The notes below the pieces were generated by a model. It searched no databases. It was not told the DNA's origin and saw nothing but the letters and a program-made list of their open reading frames with translations. From an uncultured Oscillospiraceae bacterium (GTDB taxonomy: Bacteria; Bacillota; Clostridia; Oscillospirales; Acutalibacteraceae), in assembly GCA_958451705.1 (NCBI GenBank), contig CAUDRD010000025.1, positions 1 through 11,897 of the forward strand: a DNA stretch of 11,897 bases, read 5' to 3'. Position numbers and translations under genes: made by a program. This document shows positions 1-5,987 of this stretch, piece by piece. Numbering within the stretch: position 1 is the first letter of the stretch; each line of letters starts with the position of its first letter.

Positions 1-129
1 GGCCACAATCCCGAGGTCATACTCTACCCTGACAACAGGCACGAAATTCTCAACGAAGAGGACAGAGTAAAAATTTTCGGCGATATTTACACCTGGCTTA
101 CAGATGTTTTAAACGGTGAAGTTCTTTAA
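1..129 (+). CDS. Alpha/beta hydrolase (lysophospholipase/monoacylglycerol lipase-like), C-terminal fragment
   Basis: The window opens inside a gene. Frame 1 is open from base 1 to a TAA at 127-129 and gives 42 residues. The fragment reads EVILYPDNRHEILNEEDR and then ends in an amphipathic helix, IFGDIYTWLTDVL. The pattern of aromatic residue, x, RHE, hydrophobic pair, NE is the usual catalytic-histidine segment of serine-aminopeptidase-type (Hydrolase_4) alpha/beta hydrolases such as monoacylglycerol lipases and lysophospholipases. The histidine at fragment residue 14 would be the catalytic one. The nucleophile and acid residues lie outside the window, so substrate cannot be judged. A strong hairpin follows 18 bases after the stop, so this is the last gene of its transcript. 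The family call is fairly secure; the exact activity is unknown. Confidence 0.75.
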   Translation, partial: GHNPEVILYPDNRHEILNEEDRVKIFGDIYTWLTDVLNGEVL

Positions 130-147
130 ATTCAATAAAGTACATGA

Positions 148-180
148 AGAAACACTCCGGCATAAAGTCGGAGTGTTTCT
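148..180 (+). terminator. Intrinsic terminator after the hydrolase fragment
   Basis: A perfect 12-bp inverted repeat, AGAAACACTCCG (148-159) and CGGAGTGTTTCT (169-180), has a 9-base loop. The 3' arm contains TTT and is followed by ATTATGTATT, so the U-tract is modest. It lies 18 bases after the TAA of the plus-strand gene. The symmetric arms could also stop minus-strand transcription coming from the MFS gene. Confidence 0.75.
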
Positions 181-364
181 ATTATGTATTAATCTAATCG
201 GCACAGGATTTTTTCGTCAAATATATAAATTTTCCCGTGATTACTGATTATTTTCACAGTGCTGCTTTTTAGTAACAGATATTTTTTCATTGATATGCAG
301 AGAAAATTTTAATTTTTATGGTCACCAAAATAAACCGTTAAAGACAGAAGTTAGAACTACACAA
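181..364. other. A+T-rich convergent intergenic spacer
   Basis: This spacer lies between the hydrolase terminator and the end of the minus-strand MFS gene. I see no credible ORF, RNA gene or GC-rich terminator for the MFS gene here. The only notable element is a perfect 12-bp palindrome, ACAATTAATTGT (361-372), which spans the MFS stop codon. Confidence 0.5.
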
Positions 365-1531
365 TTAATTGTCGCACTTTTTCTTACTTAGAGGATAACT
401 CCCACCAATAATCATAATCGCAAACATTATTAAAAGATAGTATGGAAACAATGACGCACTTATATTTTGCGCAATCAAACCAAATAATGCCGGTGACAGC
501 ATTATGCCTAAATATGCTACAGCCATCTGCACTCCCATAACGGATTGAGAAATATCTTTTCCGAAGTTTTCGGGAGTCAGATGAAGCATATTTGGAAAAA
601 CAGGTCCGTTGCCTAAACCTATCATAAACAGACCAATACCCGAAGCATAAGACGGCAACGGTAAAATAATAAGTATAATCGCTGCTAAAACAATGACCTG
701 ACCAAGTTTTATTATTCTGCTGCTGTTTAGACGTATTGAAAGTATACCCGATAAAAACCGGCCCAGCACCATACCAACATAATAAAACGTTACCAGAAAT
801 GCCGCCGCATCGGCAGAGATTCCCCTTGACAGAACAAGAAAAGTGCTGCCCCAACCCCCGCATGTATATTCGAGTCCGCAGGAACCAAAGAAAGACATAC
901 AGGACATACGAACCTTTTGATTTTTCAGCAGTTTCAAAAACCCGACCGTCCTGCCGTTTTCTGTATTGACCGCCTCTGAGCTATGCTGTACCTTTTTCCA
1001 AAGAGGAATAGAAATAATTGTCAGTATGGCAATACAAAGCTGAAACAAAAATACGGTTTTATATCCGCTTCTCCACGAATTGTCAGAAAGGGCAAGTGAC
1101 ATTAAAAACGGACTTAGAGAAACACCAATACCATAAAAACAATGGAGAAAATTCATGTGTACTGCTTTATAATGAAGAGCTACATAATTGTTCAGAGCTG
1201 TATCGATAGCTCCGGCACCAAGTCCCAAAGGAACGGAAAAAAAGCACATCCATATTATATTTTTCGAATATGAAAAACCATAAAGAGCAAATGCCGTTAT
1301 GGTTGTACTTATGGCGGTTATTTTTGCCGTACCTAAATAATTGATAAGCTTTGCTGAAAACAGACTTGAAACAATTGTGCCTGATGAAATAAGTATTGTA
1401 ACAAAATTTGCCCACGATACCGGAATATTAAGCTCAGTGTAAATTGCTGGCCAAGCCGCTCCGAACAAGGAATCCGGAATTCCCAAGCCGATAAATGCTA
1501 TGTATATTACAAATAAAAGTGCAATTGCCAT
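365..1531 (-). CDS. MFS transporter
   Basis: This 388-residue protein is almost entirely hydrophobic, with about 12 predicted membrane helices in two halves and a polar central loop near residues 180-205 (KKVQHSSEAVNTENGR). The length fits the major facilitator superfamily. The N terminus carries GLGIPDSLFGAAWP in the first helix and loop, a signature I associate with sugar- or drug-type MFS proteins of Clostridia. The loop 2-3 motif A is degenerate (AKLINYLGTAKI rather than GxLADRxGxR). Loop 8-9 has GRFLSGILSIRL. The ATG at 1531 is supported by AGAAGG (1539-1544) with a 7-base gap. It is transcribed divergently from an AraC-type regulator 122 bp away, a common arrangement in which the regulator controls the transporter. 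Substrate is unknown; sugar or drug/metabolite efflux are both possible. Confidence 0.85.
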   Translation of the reverse strand: MAIALLFVIYIAFIGLGIPDSLFGAAWPAIYTELNIPVSWANFVTILISSGTIVSSLFSAKLINYLGTAKITAISTTITAFALYGFSYSKNIIWMCFFSVPLGLGAGAIDTALNNYVALHYKAVHMNFLHCFYGIGVSLSPFLMSLALSDNSWRSGYKTVFLFQLCIAILTIISIPLWKKVQHSSEAVNTENGRTVGFLKLLKNQKVRMSCMSFFGSCGLEYTCGGWGSTFLVLSRGISADAAAFLVTFYYVGMVLGRFLSGILSIRLNSSRIIKLGQVIVLAAIILIILPLPSYASGIGLFMIGLGNGPVFPNMLHLTPENFGKDISQSVMGVQMAVAYLGIMLSPALFGLIAQNISASLFPYYLLIMFAIMIIGGSYPLSKKKCDN

Positions 1532-1562
1532 CTTTTTACCTTCTTCCCCTGTGTTTCTTTTT

Positions 1563-1571
1563 ATTATAACA
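1563..1571 (-). promoter_or_regulatory. Extended -10 promoter of the MFS gene
   Basis: On the minus strand the sequence is TGTTATAAT, a perfect TATAAT preceded by the TGn extended -10 motif. It lies about 32 bases upstream of the MFS start codon. No good -35 hexamer sits 17 bases upstream, which suits an extended -10 or activator-dependent promoter. Confidence 0.6.
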
Positions 1572-1623
1572 AGGCGAACGTATTGAATCTATAAGCAAAA
1601 AAACTTAAAATATAACAAAGGCG
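1565..1623. promoter_or_regulatory. Candidate operator pair (direct repeats) between the divergent promoters
   Basis: TATAACAAGGCG (1565-1576) recurs as TATAACAAAGGCG (1611-1623), identical except for one extra A, with starts 46 bp apart. One copy overlaps the MFS -10 and the other overlaps the araC-type gene's -10 and start region. AraC-family regulators commonly bind direct repeats, so these could be the binding sites of the adjacent regulator. Part of the match (TATAA) may simply reflect promoter composition; the CAA-GGCG portion is the more informative part. Confidence 0.4.
1583..1611 (+). promoter_or_regulatory. Predicted sigma-A promoter of the AraC-type regulator
   Basis: TTGAAT (1583-1588) and TAAAAT (1606-1611) are separated by 17 bases, a good match to the housekeeping consensus. 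The start codon lies 42 bases after the -10. It is divergent from, and close to, the MFS promoter. Confidence 0.55.
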
Positions 1624-1653
1624 CCAATTTTTGAAGAAACAGGGGGTAACACC

Positions 1654-2562
1654 ATGAATGAGTATAATATATACGACAGCTCAGGAAATGAGATATCAAT
1701 TACAAAAGACAGGCAAGAAACAATACAGCACGGGGATAAAATCTTCCCCTGCGCCACCTATGTTGATTTTTACCGAAACGAAAAGGAGTTTTATCCATGG
1801 CACTGGCATGAAGAATTAGAAATAGCTTATATTACCGAAGGAAAAGTAACGGTATCAGTCAATGAACAAAAATACACCCTCAAAGCAGGTGAAGGCATTT
1901 TTATTAACTCCGGTGTTCTTCATGCATATTCAGGAAAAAATGATACAGAAACCAAAATGCCAAATATACTGTTTAAGCCCTCTCTAATATACGCAACTGT
2001 CGAAAGCGTCTTTTATCAAAAATATATTAAGCCTCTTATTTTTTCCACCACTTTATCGCATATTATTTTAAACCGAAAAAATCCGTGGCAGGCTGAAATA
2101 TTGATGCGTGCCGAAAAAGTTTTTATGCTTATGGATGAAAAAAACTACGGATACGAATTTGAAATAAGAGCCGTCCTTTCAGAGCTTCTACTTCTTATTA
2201 TTAAAAATTCCTCTGAACCTATCAATAATAAAGTTAAATCTAAGGCTGAAGTTGAGCGCATCCGTAAAATGCTGAATTTTATTCAAATTAATTTTGCCGA
2301 CAATATAGATTTGCAACAGATCGCAAACAGCGCTTTTATAAGCCGCCGAGAATGCCTCAGATGTTTCAGGCACATAGTAGGCATGTCACCTATCCAATAT
2401 GTTATAGAGTTAAGAATACAAAAAGCGAAGCACCTTTTGCTCGAAACAGATTTATCTATTTCGGACATATACATCGCCTGCGGTTTTCAAAACCAAAGCT
2501 ATTTCACAAAAATTTTTAAAAGTAAAACAGGATTATCCCCTATGAAATTCAGAAATCAATAA
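1654..2562 (+). CDS. AraC family transcriptional regulator with N-terminal cupin domain
   Basis: This 302-residue protein has the standard two-domain layout of AraC regulators. Residues about 30-95 form a cupin-like sensor domain: YPWHWHEELEIAYITEG around H50/H52, then a beta-rich stretch ending in NSGVLHAY with H90. Residues about 205-302 form the double helix-turn-helix domain. The first HTH is near DLQQIANSAFISRRECLRCF, and the second ends in the conserved CGFQNQSYFTKIFKSKTGLSP signature. Full length is normal. AGGGGG (1641-1646), 7 bases before the ATG, supports the start. It is divergent from the MFS transporter, so it most likely activates or derepresses that gene in response to a small ligand. 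The gene and its partner are clearly more A+T-rich than the following operon. The ligand is not predictable from sequence. Confidence 0.93.
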   Translation: MNEYNIYDSSGNEISITKDRQETIQHGDKIFPCATYVDFYRNEKEFYPWHWHEELEIAYITEGKVTVSVNEQKYTLKAGEGIFINSGVLHAYSGKNDTETKMPNILFKPSLIYATVESVFYQKYIKPLIFSTTLSHIILNRKNPWQAEILMRAEKVFMLMDEKNYGYEFEIRAVLSELLLLIIKNSSEPINNKVKSKAEVERIRKMLNFIQINFADNIDLQQIANSAFISRRECLRCFRHIVGMSPIQYVIELRIQKAKHLLLETDLSISDIYIACGFQNQSYFTKIFKSKTGLSPMKFRNQ

Positions 2563-2715
2563 TTTACAATCATAAAAGATTGAAAATGTCCAACGCTTAG
2601 TTGTTTTTTGATCTTCTTACCTAAATTAAACTTTTCAAAATTTGCACTGCTGCCTAACTCCGGAGTTTTAAACTGGCGCAAATATTAAATTCTTCCTTTT
2701 TTAAGTAATATTAAA
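2563..2715. other. Intergenic region with a palindromic foldback
   Basis: This gap separates the araC-type gene from the M20 operon promoter. Near its start a short CAAC/GTTG hairpin followed by six Ts (about 2591-2609) may be a weak terminator for the regulator. Further on, ATTTGC (2640-2645) can pair with GCAAAT (2678-2683), and GCC (2652-2654) with GGC (2675-2677). These enclose a perfect 12-bp palindrome, AACTCCGGAGTT (2656-2667). The foldback lies upstream of the predicted promoter, so it is more likely an operator or terminator than a leader RNA. Confidence 0.4.
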
Positions 2716-2745
2716 TTGACAATCATAGTACATTTATGACATAAT
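2716..2745 (+). promoter_or_regulatory. Predicted sigma-A promoter of the M20 peptidase operon
   Basis: A perfect TTGACA (2716-2721) and CATAAT (2740-2745, five of six consensus bases) are separated by 18 bases. Transcription would start near 2752, which leaves a short leader before the ATG at 2769. Confidence 0.7.
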
Positions 2746-2768
2746 TTAGCGTGAAAGGATGGGGAATT

Positions 2769-4235
2769 ATGATAATTTTGTACTTAGTTTTAATTCTTTT
2801 AGCTGTTTTTATCCTGATAACCCTTGTTCGGGCAATTTTTTTCAAAGCCCCTCCTGTAAAGCAGGAAGTCTTTCCAGACGAACAGGTAAACGAGAAAAGA
2901 GCTGCGGATAATCTCAGCGAAGCTATCAAAATCAAAACCATTTCACACGAAGACGAAAGTCTCACAGATTGGAATGAGTTTGAACGCTTTCATTCATTTT
3001 TAAGAAAAGCTTATCCGAAGGTTCACAGCACAATGGAAATCACCAATATTTCAAATGCGAGCCTGCTGTTTAAATGGCAGGGCACGGACTCCTCTCTTGA
3101 CCCTATCGCATTTTTAGCCCATCAGGACGTTGTTCCCGTAAGCGAAGGCACCGAAAAAGACTGGACTCATCCCGCCTTTGACGGCTACAACGACGGTGAA
3201 TTTATTTGGGGCAGAGGCGCAATTGACATGAAAAACCATCTCATCTGCCTTATGGAAAGCGCCGAAACCCTTCTGGAAGAAGGCTACCAGCCGGCAAGGA
3301 CAATTTATCTTTGCTTAGGTCACAACGAAGAGGTAGTTTCCGGCGGCAACAACGGCGCAAAAGAACTGGCAAAGGAACTCCAGAGAAGAGGAGTCCACCT
3401 TGACAGTATTATCGACGAAGGCGGAGCGATGCTTTCGGCTAAAGTAAAGGGACTCCTTGACGCAAACCTCACCGGTGTAGGCGTTGCAGAAAAAGGATAC
3501 GCCGATTTTAAAATCACCGTTAAGGCAAAGGGCGGACACTCATCTCAGCCTCCGGAGCATACGGCAATAGGTATTTTGGCGAAAAAGGTTATTAACCTTG
3601 AAAACCATCAGTTTAAAGGTAAGATACTCCCCTTTGTCTATGACCTCTTTACAAATATAGGAAAACGCACTACATATATAGGCAGAGTGGTTTTCTGCAA
3701 CCTCTGGCTTTTGAAGCCGCTGCTTCTTAAAATCATGACGAAATTCCCGCCGGCGGCATCTCTCGTTCGCACCACTACGGGAGTTACTATGGCAAGCGGT
3801 TCTCCCGCCGCCAACGTTCTGCCACAGAAGGCAAGCGTTACGGTTAACTTCCGTATAATGCCCGGCGAAACCATTGAAGACGTTAAAAAGCACATTGAAA
3901 AATACATGGGCGGAGACAACGTTGAAATTGAATTTATAAAGGGAAAGGAGCCCAGCCTTGTCTCTCCCACCGAAACGAGAGCCTTTGAGACAATCAGCCG
4001 TCTTGCAGTTGCCATTGATGAAAAGAATATTGTGGCTCCCTACCTCGTTATGGGAGGAACAGACGCATATAACTACGAAAACGTATGTGAAAATATCTAC
4101 CGTTTTTCCCCCTTTACAATTGACACAGCACTGCTTCTCACCACCCATTCCACAAACGAGAGAATTCCCATTGCACAGCTTAAGCAGGGAGTAACGTTCT
4201 TTAAACGATATATGCGCATTATGAGCGGAAAGTAG
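2769..4235 (+). CDS. Membrane-anchored M20 family metallopeptidase (carboxypeptidase S / PM20D1-like)
   Basis: This 488-residue zinc hydrolase belongs to the peptidase M20 family, and its length and motif set resemble yeast carboxypeptidase S and animal PM20D1. Residues 1-24 form a hydrophobic membrane anchor (MIILYLVLILLAVFILITLV), so the catalytic part probably faces outside. The metal-site motifs are intact: H118 and D120 in AHQDVVPV; bridging D153 in GRGAIDMK; the catalytic pair E187-E188 in GHNEEVVSGG; D216/E217 in IIDEGG; and H460 in TTHSTNERIP. H257 in GGHSSQPP marks the inserted dimerisation domain. ATG 2769 is preferred over an in-frame GTG at 2751, because AAAGGA (2754-2759) sits 9 bases before the ATG and the GTG coincides with the predicted transcription start. 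Two membrane protein genes follow at 8 bp and 1 bp. Likely substrates are dipeptides or N-acyl amino acids; the exact one is unknown. Confidence 0.9.
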   Translation: MIILYLVLILLAVFILITLVRAIFFKAPPVKQEVFPDEQVNEKRAADNLSEAIKIKTISHEDESLTDWNEFERFHSFLRKAYPKVHSTMEITNISNASLLFKWQGTDSSLDPIAFLAHQDVVPVSEGTEKDWTHPAFDGYNDGEFIWGRGAIDMKNHLICLMESAETLLEEGYQPARTIYLCLGHNEEVVSGGNNGAKELAKELQRRGVHLDSIIDEGGAMLSAKVKGLLDANLTGVGVAEKGYADFKITVKAKGGHSSQPPEHTAIGILAKKVINLENHQFKGKILPFVYDLFTNIGKRTTYIGRVVFCNLWLLKPLLLKIMTKFPPAASLVRTTTGVTMASGSPAANVLPQKASVTVNFRIMPGETIEDVKKHIEKYMGGDNVEIEFIKGKEPSLVSPTETRAFETISRLAVAIDEKNIVAPYLVMGGTDAYNYENVCENIYRFSPFTIDTALLLTTHSTNERIPIAQLKQGVTFFKRYMRIMSGK

Positions 4236-4243
4236 GCGAAAGT

Positions 4244-5014
4244 ATGGATTTTAAAGAAAGCGGATTTATGTATATCCTCGGCGGAATTGTAGTTTTGTTT
4301 GTAATTGCCCAGTCACTGTTCTTCCTTATAAGAGCCTGGAAACAGGGCAAAAAAATAGGCCTTTCGGTGGAAGCCATGCGTTCCGCCGTAACCCAGTCAG
4401 CACTGTTCAGCATTGCCCCGGCAATCTCAATAGTCGCAACGGTTCTCACCCTTTCGGGCGCTTTGGGAATTGTTCTACCCTGGATAAGGCTCACCGTTAT
4501 AGGAGCTATCTCCTACGAAGTTCCCGCCGCCGAATCGGCAATTGAAGCCCTCGGCTATACCGGTGGCCTTGCAACGGAAATTGATTCACCTTTAGGCTTT
4601 TCCGCCGCCGCTTGGGTCATGACCCTCGGCTCCATAATGCCTTTGGTGATTATCCCCTTTGCCCTTAAAAAGGTGCAAAAGGGCATCGGTAAAGCCGTAA
4701 GCAAAAACACAGCCTGGGCTGACGTTATGAGTGCCGCCGCATTTATCGGCCTTATCTGTGCTTTTGTTGGCAGAGCAATTGTAGGCCAGGGCGATAAAGC
4801 CGTACTGGGCGACGGAGCAGGTATTCTTTCAGTAAGCGCACTTGTGGTATCAATGGCGGTAATGCTCATATTCATGCAGATACAGAAGAAAAAGGAGATA
4901 AAATGGCTTCAGTCCCTTGCAATGCCTTTTTCAATGTTTATCGCCATGGGTGTAGTAATGCTTTTAGCACAGGTACTTCCCGCAGACATTGCATGGCTCG
5001 AATGGAGGGGATAA
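4244..5014 (+). CDS. Polytopic membrane protein, DUF5058-like
   Basis: This 256-residue integral membrane protein has about six to seven hydrophobic segments, near residues 9-31, 51-75, 77-92, 120-141, 159-181, 192-213 and 224-246. The conserved-looking non-membrane stretch YEVPAAESAIEALGYTGG (91-108) followed by ATEIDSPLGFSAAAW sits in the middle. From memory it resembles the uncharacterised DUF5058 family; I could not confirm this by search. It starts 8 bases after the M20 stop with only a weak GGCGA-type ribosome site, suggesting translational coupling, and it ends one base before the next gene. The pairing with a second membrane protein and a peptidase suggests a two-subunit transporter for the peptidase substrate or product, which is inference only. 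Confidence 0.75.
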   Translation: MDFKESGFMYILGGIVVLFVIAQSLFFLIRAWKQGKKIGLSVEAMRSAVTQSALFSIAPAISIVATVLTLSGALGIVLPWIRLTVIGAISYEVPAAESAIEALGYTGGLATEIDSPLGFSAAAWVMTLGSIMPLVIIPFALKKVQKGIGKAVSKNTAWADVMSAAAFIGLICAFVGRAIVGQGDKAVLGDGAGILSVSALVVSMAVMLIFMQIQKKKEIKWLQSLAMPFSMFIAMGVVMLLAQVLPADIAWLEWRG

Positions 5015-5015
5015 A

Positions 5016-5672
5016 ATGGATAAATATAACGACAGAACTCATTTTTACGGCAGATTTTGGGTCATCACCGCACTGTTCCTGTTTATCATGATCCCCCTGC
5101 TTATAAGCATATATTATGATGCATTTCCCTCGGCTACGGTGGTTTTAAAGGGTCTTGCACCTATTGCCCTGCTCTTTTACCCTACTGCAGTTATTGAGGT
5201 TATGACCTACACGCCCCTTTTAGGCTCCGGAGCCACATATATCAGCTTTATAACCGGCAACATAAATAACTTAAAGCTTCCCTGTGTGCTCTCAGCACTC
5301 GATACAGCAAACGTAAGGGCAAACAGCGACGAAGGCGAAATTCTCTCCACCATCGCAGCCGCAACCTCTTCCATTGTCACAACCCTTGTTGTAGCGGCTG
5401 GAGTGCTCCTTTTCAGCCCCGTTCTCCCCTACATCACCGACCCGAATTCCCCTTTTTCTCCGGCGTTCAGTCAGGTTGTTCCCGCCCTTTTCGGAGCTTT
5501 GGGCATGAGCTATTTTGCAAAGCACTATAAGCTTACGGTAGTTCCCCTTGCTGCAATCTGCCTTCTGCTTATGTTCAAAGGCGACCTTTCAGTAGGGGTG
5601 CTTATCCCAGTAGGTGTTGTGGTTTCAATGCTTTCGGCTCACCTTATGTTCAAAAAAGGATGGGTCAAATAA
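5016..5672 (+). CDS. Polytopic membrane protein, probable partner of the DUF5058-like protein
   Basis: This 218-residue protein has about six hydrophobic segments, near residues 13-33, 40-62, 112-135, 150-167, 171-187 and 192-211. A long polar central region (63-111) holds TYTPLLGSGATYISFITGN and then NNLKLPCVLSALDTANVRANSDEGE. The glycine-rich GSGATY-x6-GN stretch looks functional, perhaps a re-entrant or substrate-contact segment. I do not recognise the family. ATG 5016 is chosen over an upstream in-frame TTG (4989) because GGAGG (5004-5008) lies 7 bases before it, and the TTG would create a 26-base overlap with the previous gene. It is the last gene of the operon. The organisation recalls the E. 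coli iadA-yjiG-yjiH cluster (a dipeptidase plus two membrane proteins), an analogy rather than shown homology. Confidence 0.7.
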   Translation: MDKYNDRTHFYGRFWVITALFLFIMIPLLISIYYDAFPSATVVLKGLAPIALLFYPTAVIEVMTYTPLLGSGATYISFITGNINNLKLPCVLSALDTANVRANSDEGEILSTIAAATSSIVTTLVVAAGVLLFSPVLPYITDPNSPFSPAFSQVVPALFGALGMSYFAKHYKLTVVPLAAICLLLMFKGDLSVGVLIPVGVVVSMLSAHLMFKKGWVK

Positions 5673-5694
5673 AGTACATTATCAAAATAAAAAA

Positions 5695-5723
5695 GCCGCA
5701 TCTCTTAAAAATAAGAGGTGCGG
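5695..5723 (-). terminator. Terminator hairpin, copy A (serves the minus-strand serpin operon)
   Basis: A 12-bp stem, CCGCATCTCTTA with TAAGAGGTGCGG, contains one U-G wobble and an AAAA/AA-type small loop. On the minus strand it is followed by CTTTTTTATTTTG, a good U-tract. On the plus strand it is followed by TCAGCTTG, with no U-tract. It can therefore terminate minus-strand transcription leaving the serpin gene, but not the plus-strand operon efficiently. Confidence 0.7.
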
Positions 5724-5932
5724 TCAGCTTGTAGATAAAGTCATTTTATTGTTAGAACAATCTTCAAGGCGCTGTTTCTTGGAACTAAACAGTGCGGAGG
5801 AAAACAGAGAAAAACATTGTATTATCAAAGTTTTTCTTATACAATCCCTCAGTCAAAGCTTACGCTTTGACAGCTCCCTTTACACAAGGGAGCCGATTTT
5901 TTGTGCTAAATTTAAGGTTTTTCTACAGTCTA
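5724..5932. mobile_element. Candidate MITE-like non-coding insertion element
   Basis: About 209 bp lie between the two identical hairpin copies. The inner ends match as imperfect inverted repeats: 5725-5740 against the reverse complement of 5917-5932 agrees at 11 of 16 positions, centred on TGTAGA (5730-5735) and TCTACA (5922-5927). The interior holds at least three hairpins: GCGCTGTTT/AAACAGTGC (5769-5795), GTCAAAGC/GCTTTGAC (5852-5871) and GCTCCCTT/AAGGGAGC (5873-5893). There is no coding capacity and no transposase nearby, so it would be non-autonomous. A duplication arising by recombination is the main alternative. Confidence 0.4.
5846..5902 (+). repeat. Double-hairpin element of the CCCTCAGTC...GGGAGCC type
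   Basis: CCCTCA is followed by a perfect 8-bp hairpin GTCAAAGC-TTAC-GCTTTGAC (5852-5871), a one-base spacer, and a second perfect 8-bp hairpin GCTCCCTT-TACAC-AAGGGAGC (5873-5893). CGATTTTTTG follows, so the second hairpin plus T6 reads as a plus-strand terminator. From memory, similar CCCTCAGTC-hairpin-GACAGCTCCCT units are dispersed through many gut Clostridia genomes; this is not verified here. Confidence 0.6.
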
Positions 5933-5961
5933 GCCGCATCTCTTAAAAATAAGAGGTGCGG
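5933..5961 (+). terminator. Terminator hairpin, copy B (serves the plus-strand M20 operon)
   Basis: All 29 bases are identical to copy A, 238 bp upstream. On the plus strand the stem is followed by TTTTTCG, making an intrinsic terminator. On the minus strand it is followed by CTAGACTG, with no U-tract. The two copies thus each keep only the outward-facing U-tract. Confidence 0.7.
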
Positions 5962-5987
5962 TTTTTCGTCAGCTTTAAATGAACCGA

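Larger units (their letters stand above)
5695..5961. repeat. 29-bp direct repeat bracketing a 209-bp insert
   Basis: The 29 bases at 5695-5723 recur exactly at 5933-5961. An A-run precedes the first copy and a T-run follows the second, as if a single bidirectional terminator had been split. TCAGCTT also follows both copies: directly after A, and after TTTTTCG in B. That leaves open a longer ancestral duplication with a 7-base loss in copy A. Confidence 0.85.
5673..5987. other. Non-coding, repeat-rich convergent intergenic region
   Basis: This 315-bp region separates the convergent M20 and serpin operons. It contains two copies of a terminator hairpin and, between them, several further inverted repeats. 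ORFs crossing it are low-complexity readings of the repeats, with the peptide AASLKNKRCG appearing twice, and have no supporting ribosome sites. I regard it as non-coding. Confidence 0.75.

Noticed and set aside
2640..2683. Riboswitch for the M20 operon
   Set aside because: The structure lies upstream of the best promoter (2716-2745), so it would not be in the operon's transcript.
2751..2768. GTG start adding six residues to the M20 peptidase
   Set aside because: It coincides with the predicted transcription start, and the AAAGGA site is correctly spaced only for the ATG at 2769.
3540..4148. Long antisense reading frame (202 codons, minus strand) within the M20 gene
   Set aside because: It is the shadow of a well-supported gene with intact catalytic motifs, its composition is unlike a protein (Cys/Val/Asn-rich), and it has no ribosome binding site or promoter.
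4989..5015. TTG start adding nine residues to the second membrane protein
   Set aside because: GGAGG at 5004-5008 is positioned for the ATG at 5016, and the extension would overlap the previous gene.
5724..5932. Group IIC intron, which favours insertion next to terminators
   Set aside because: The insert is only about 209 bp, with no recognisable domain V and no reverse transcriptase, and group IIC introns do not duplicate the hairpin.
5695..5961. CRISPR array
   Set aside because: There are only two copies, they are internally hairpin-forming with U-tracts, spacing is 238 bp and no cas gene is present.
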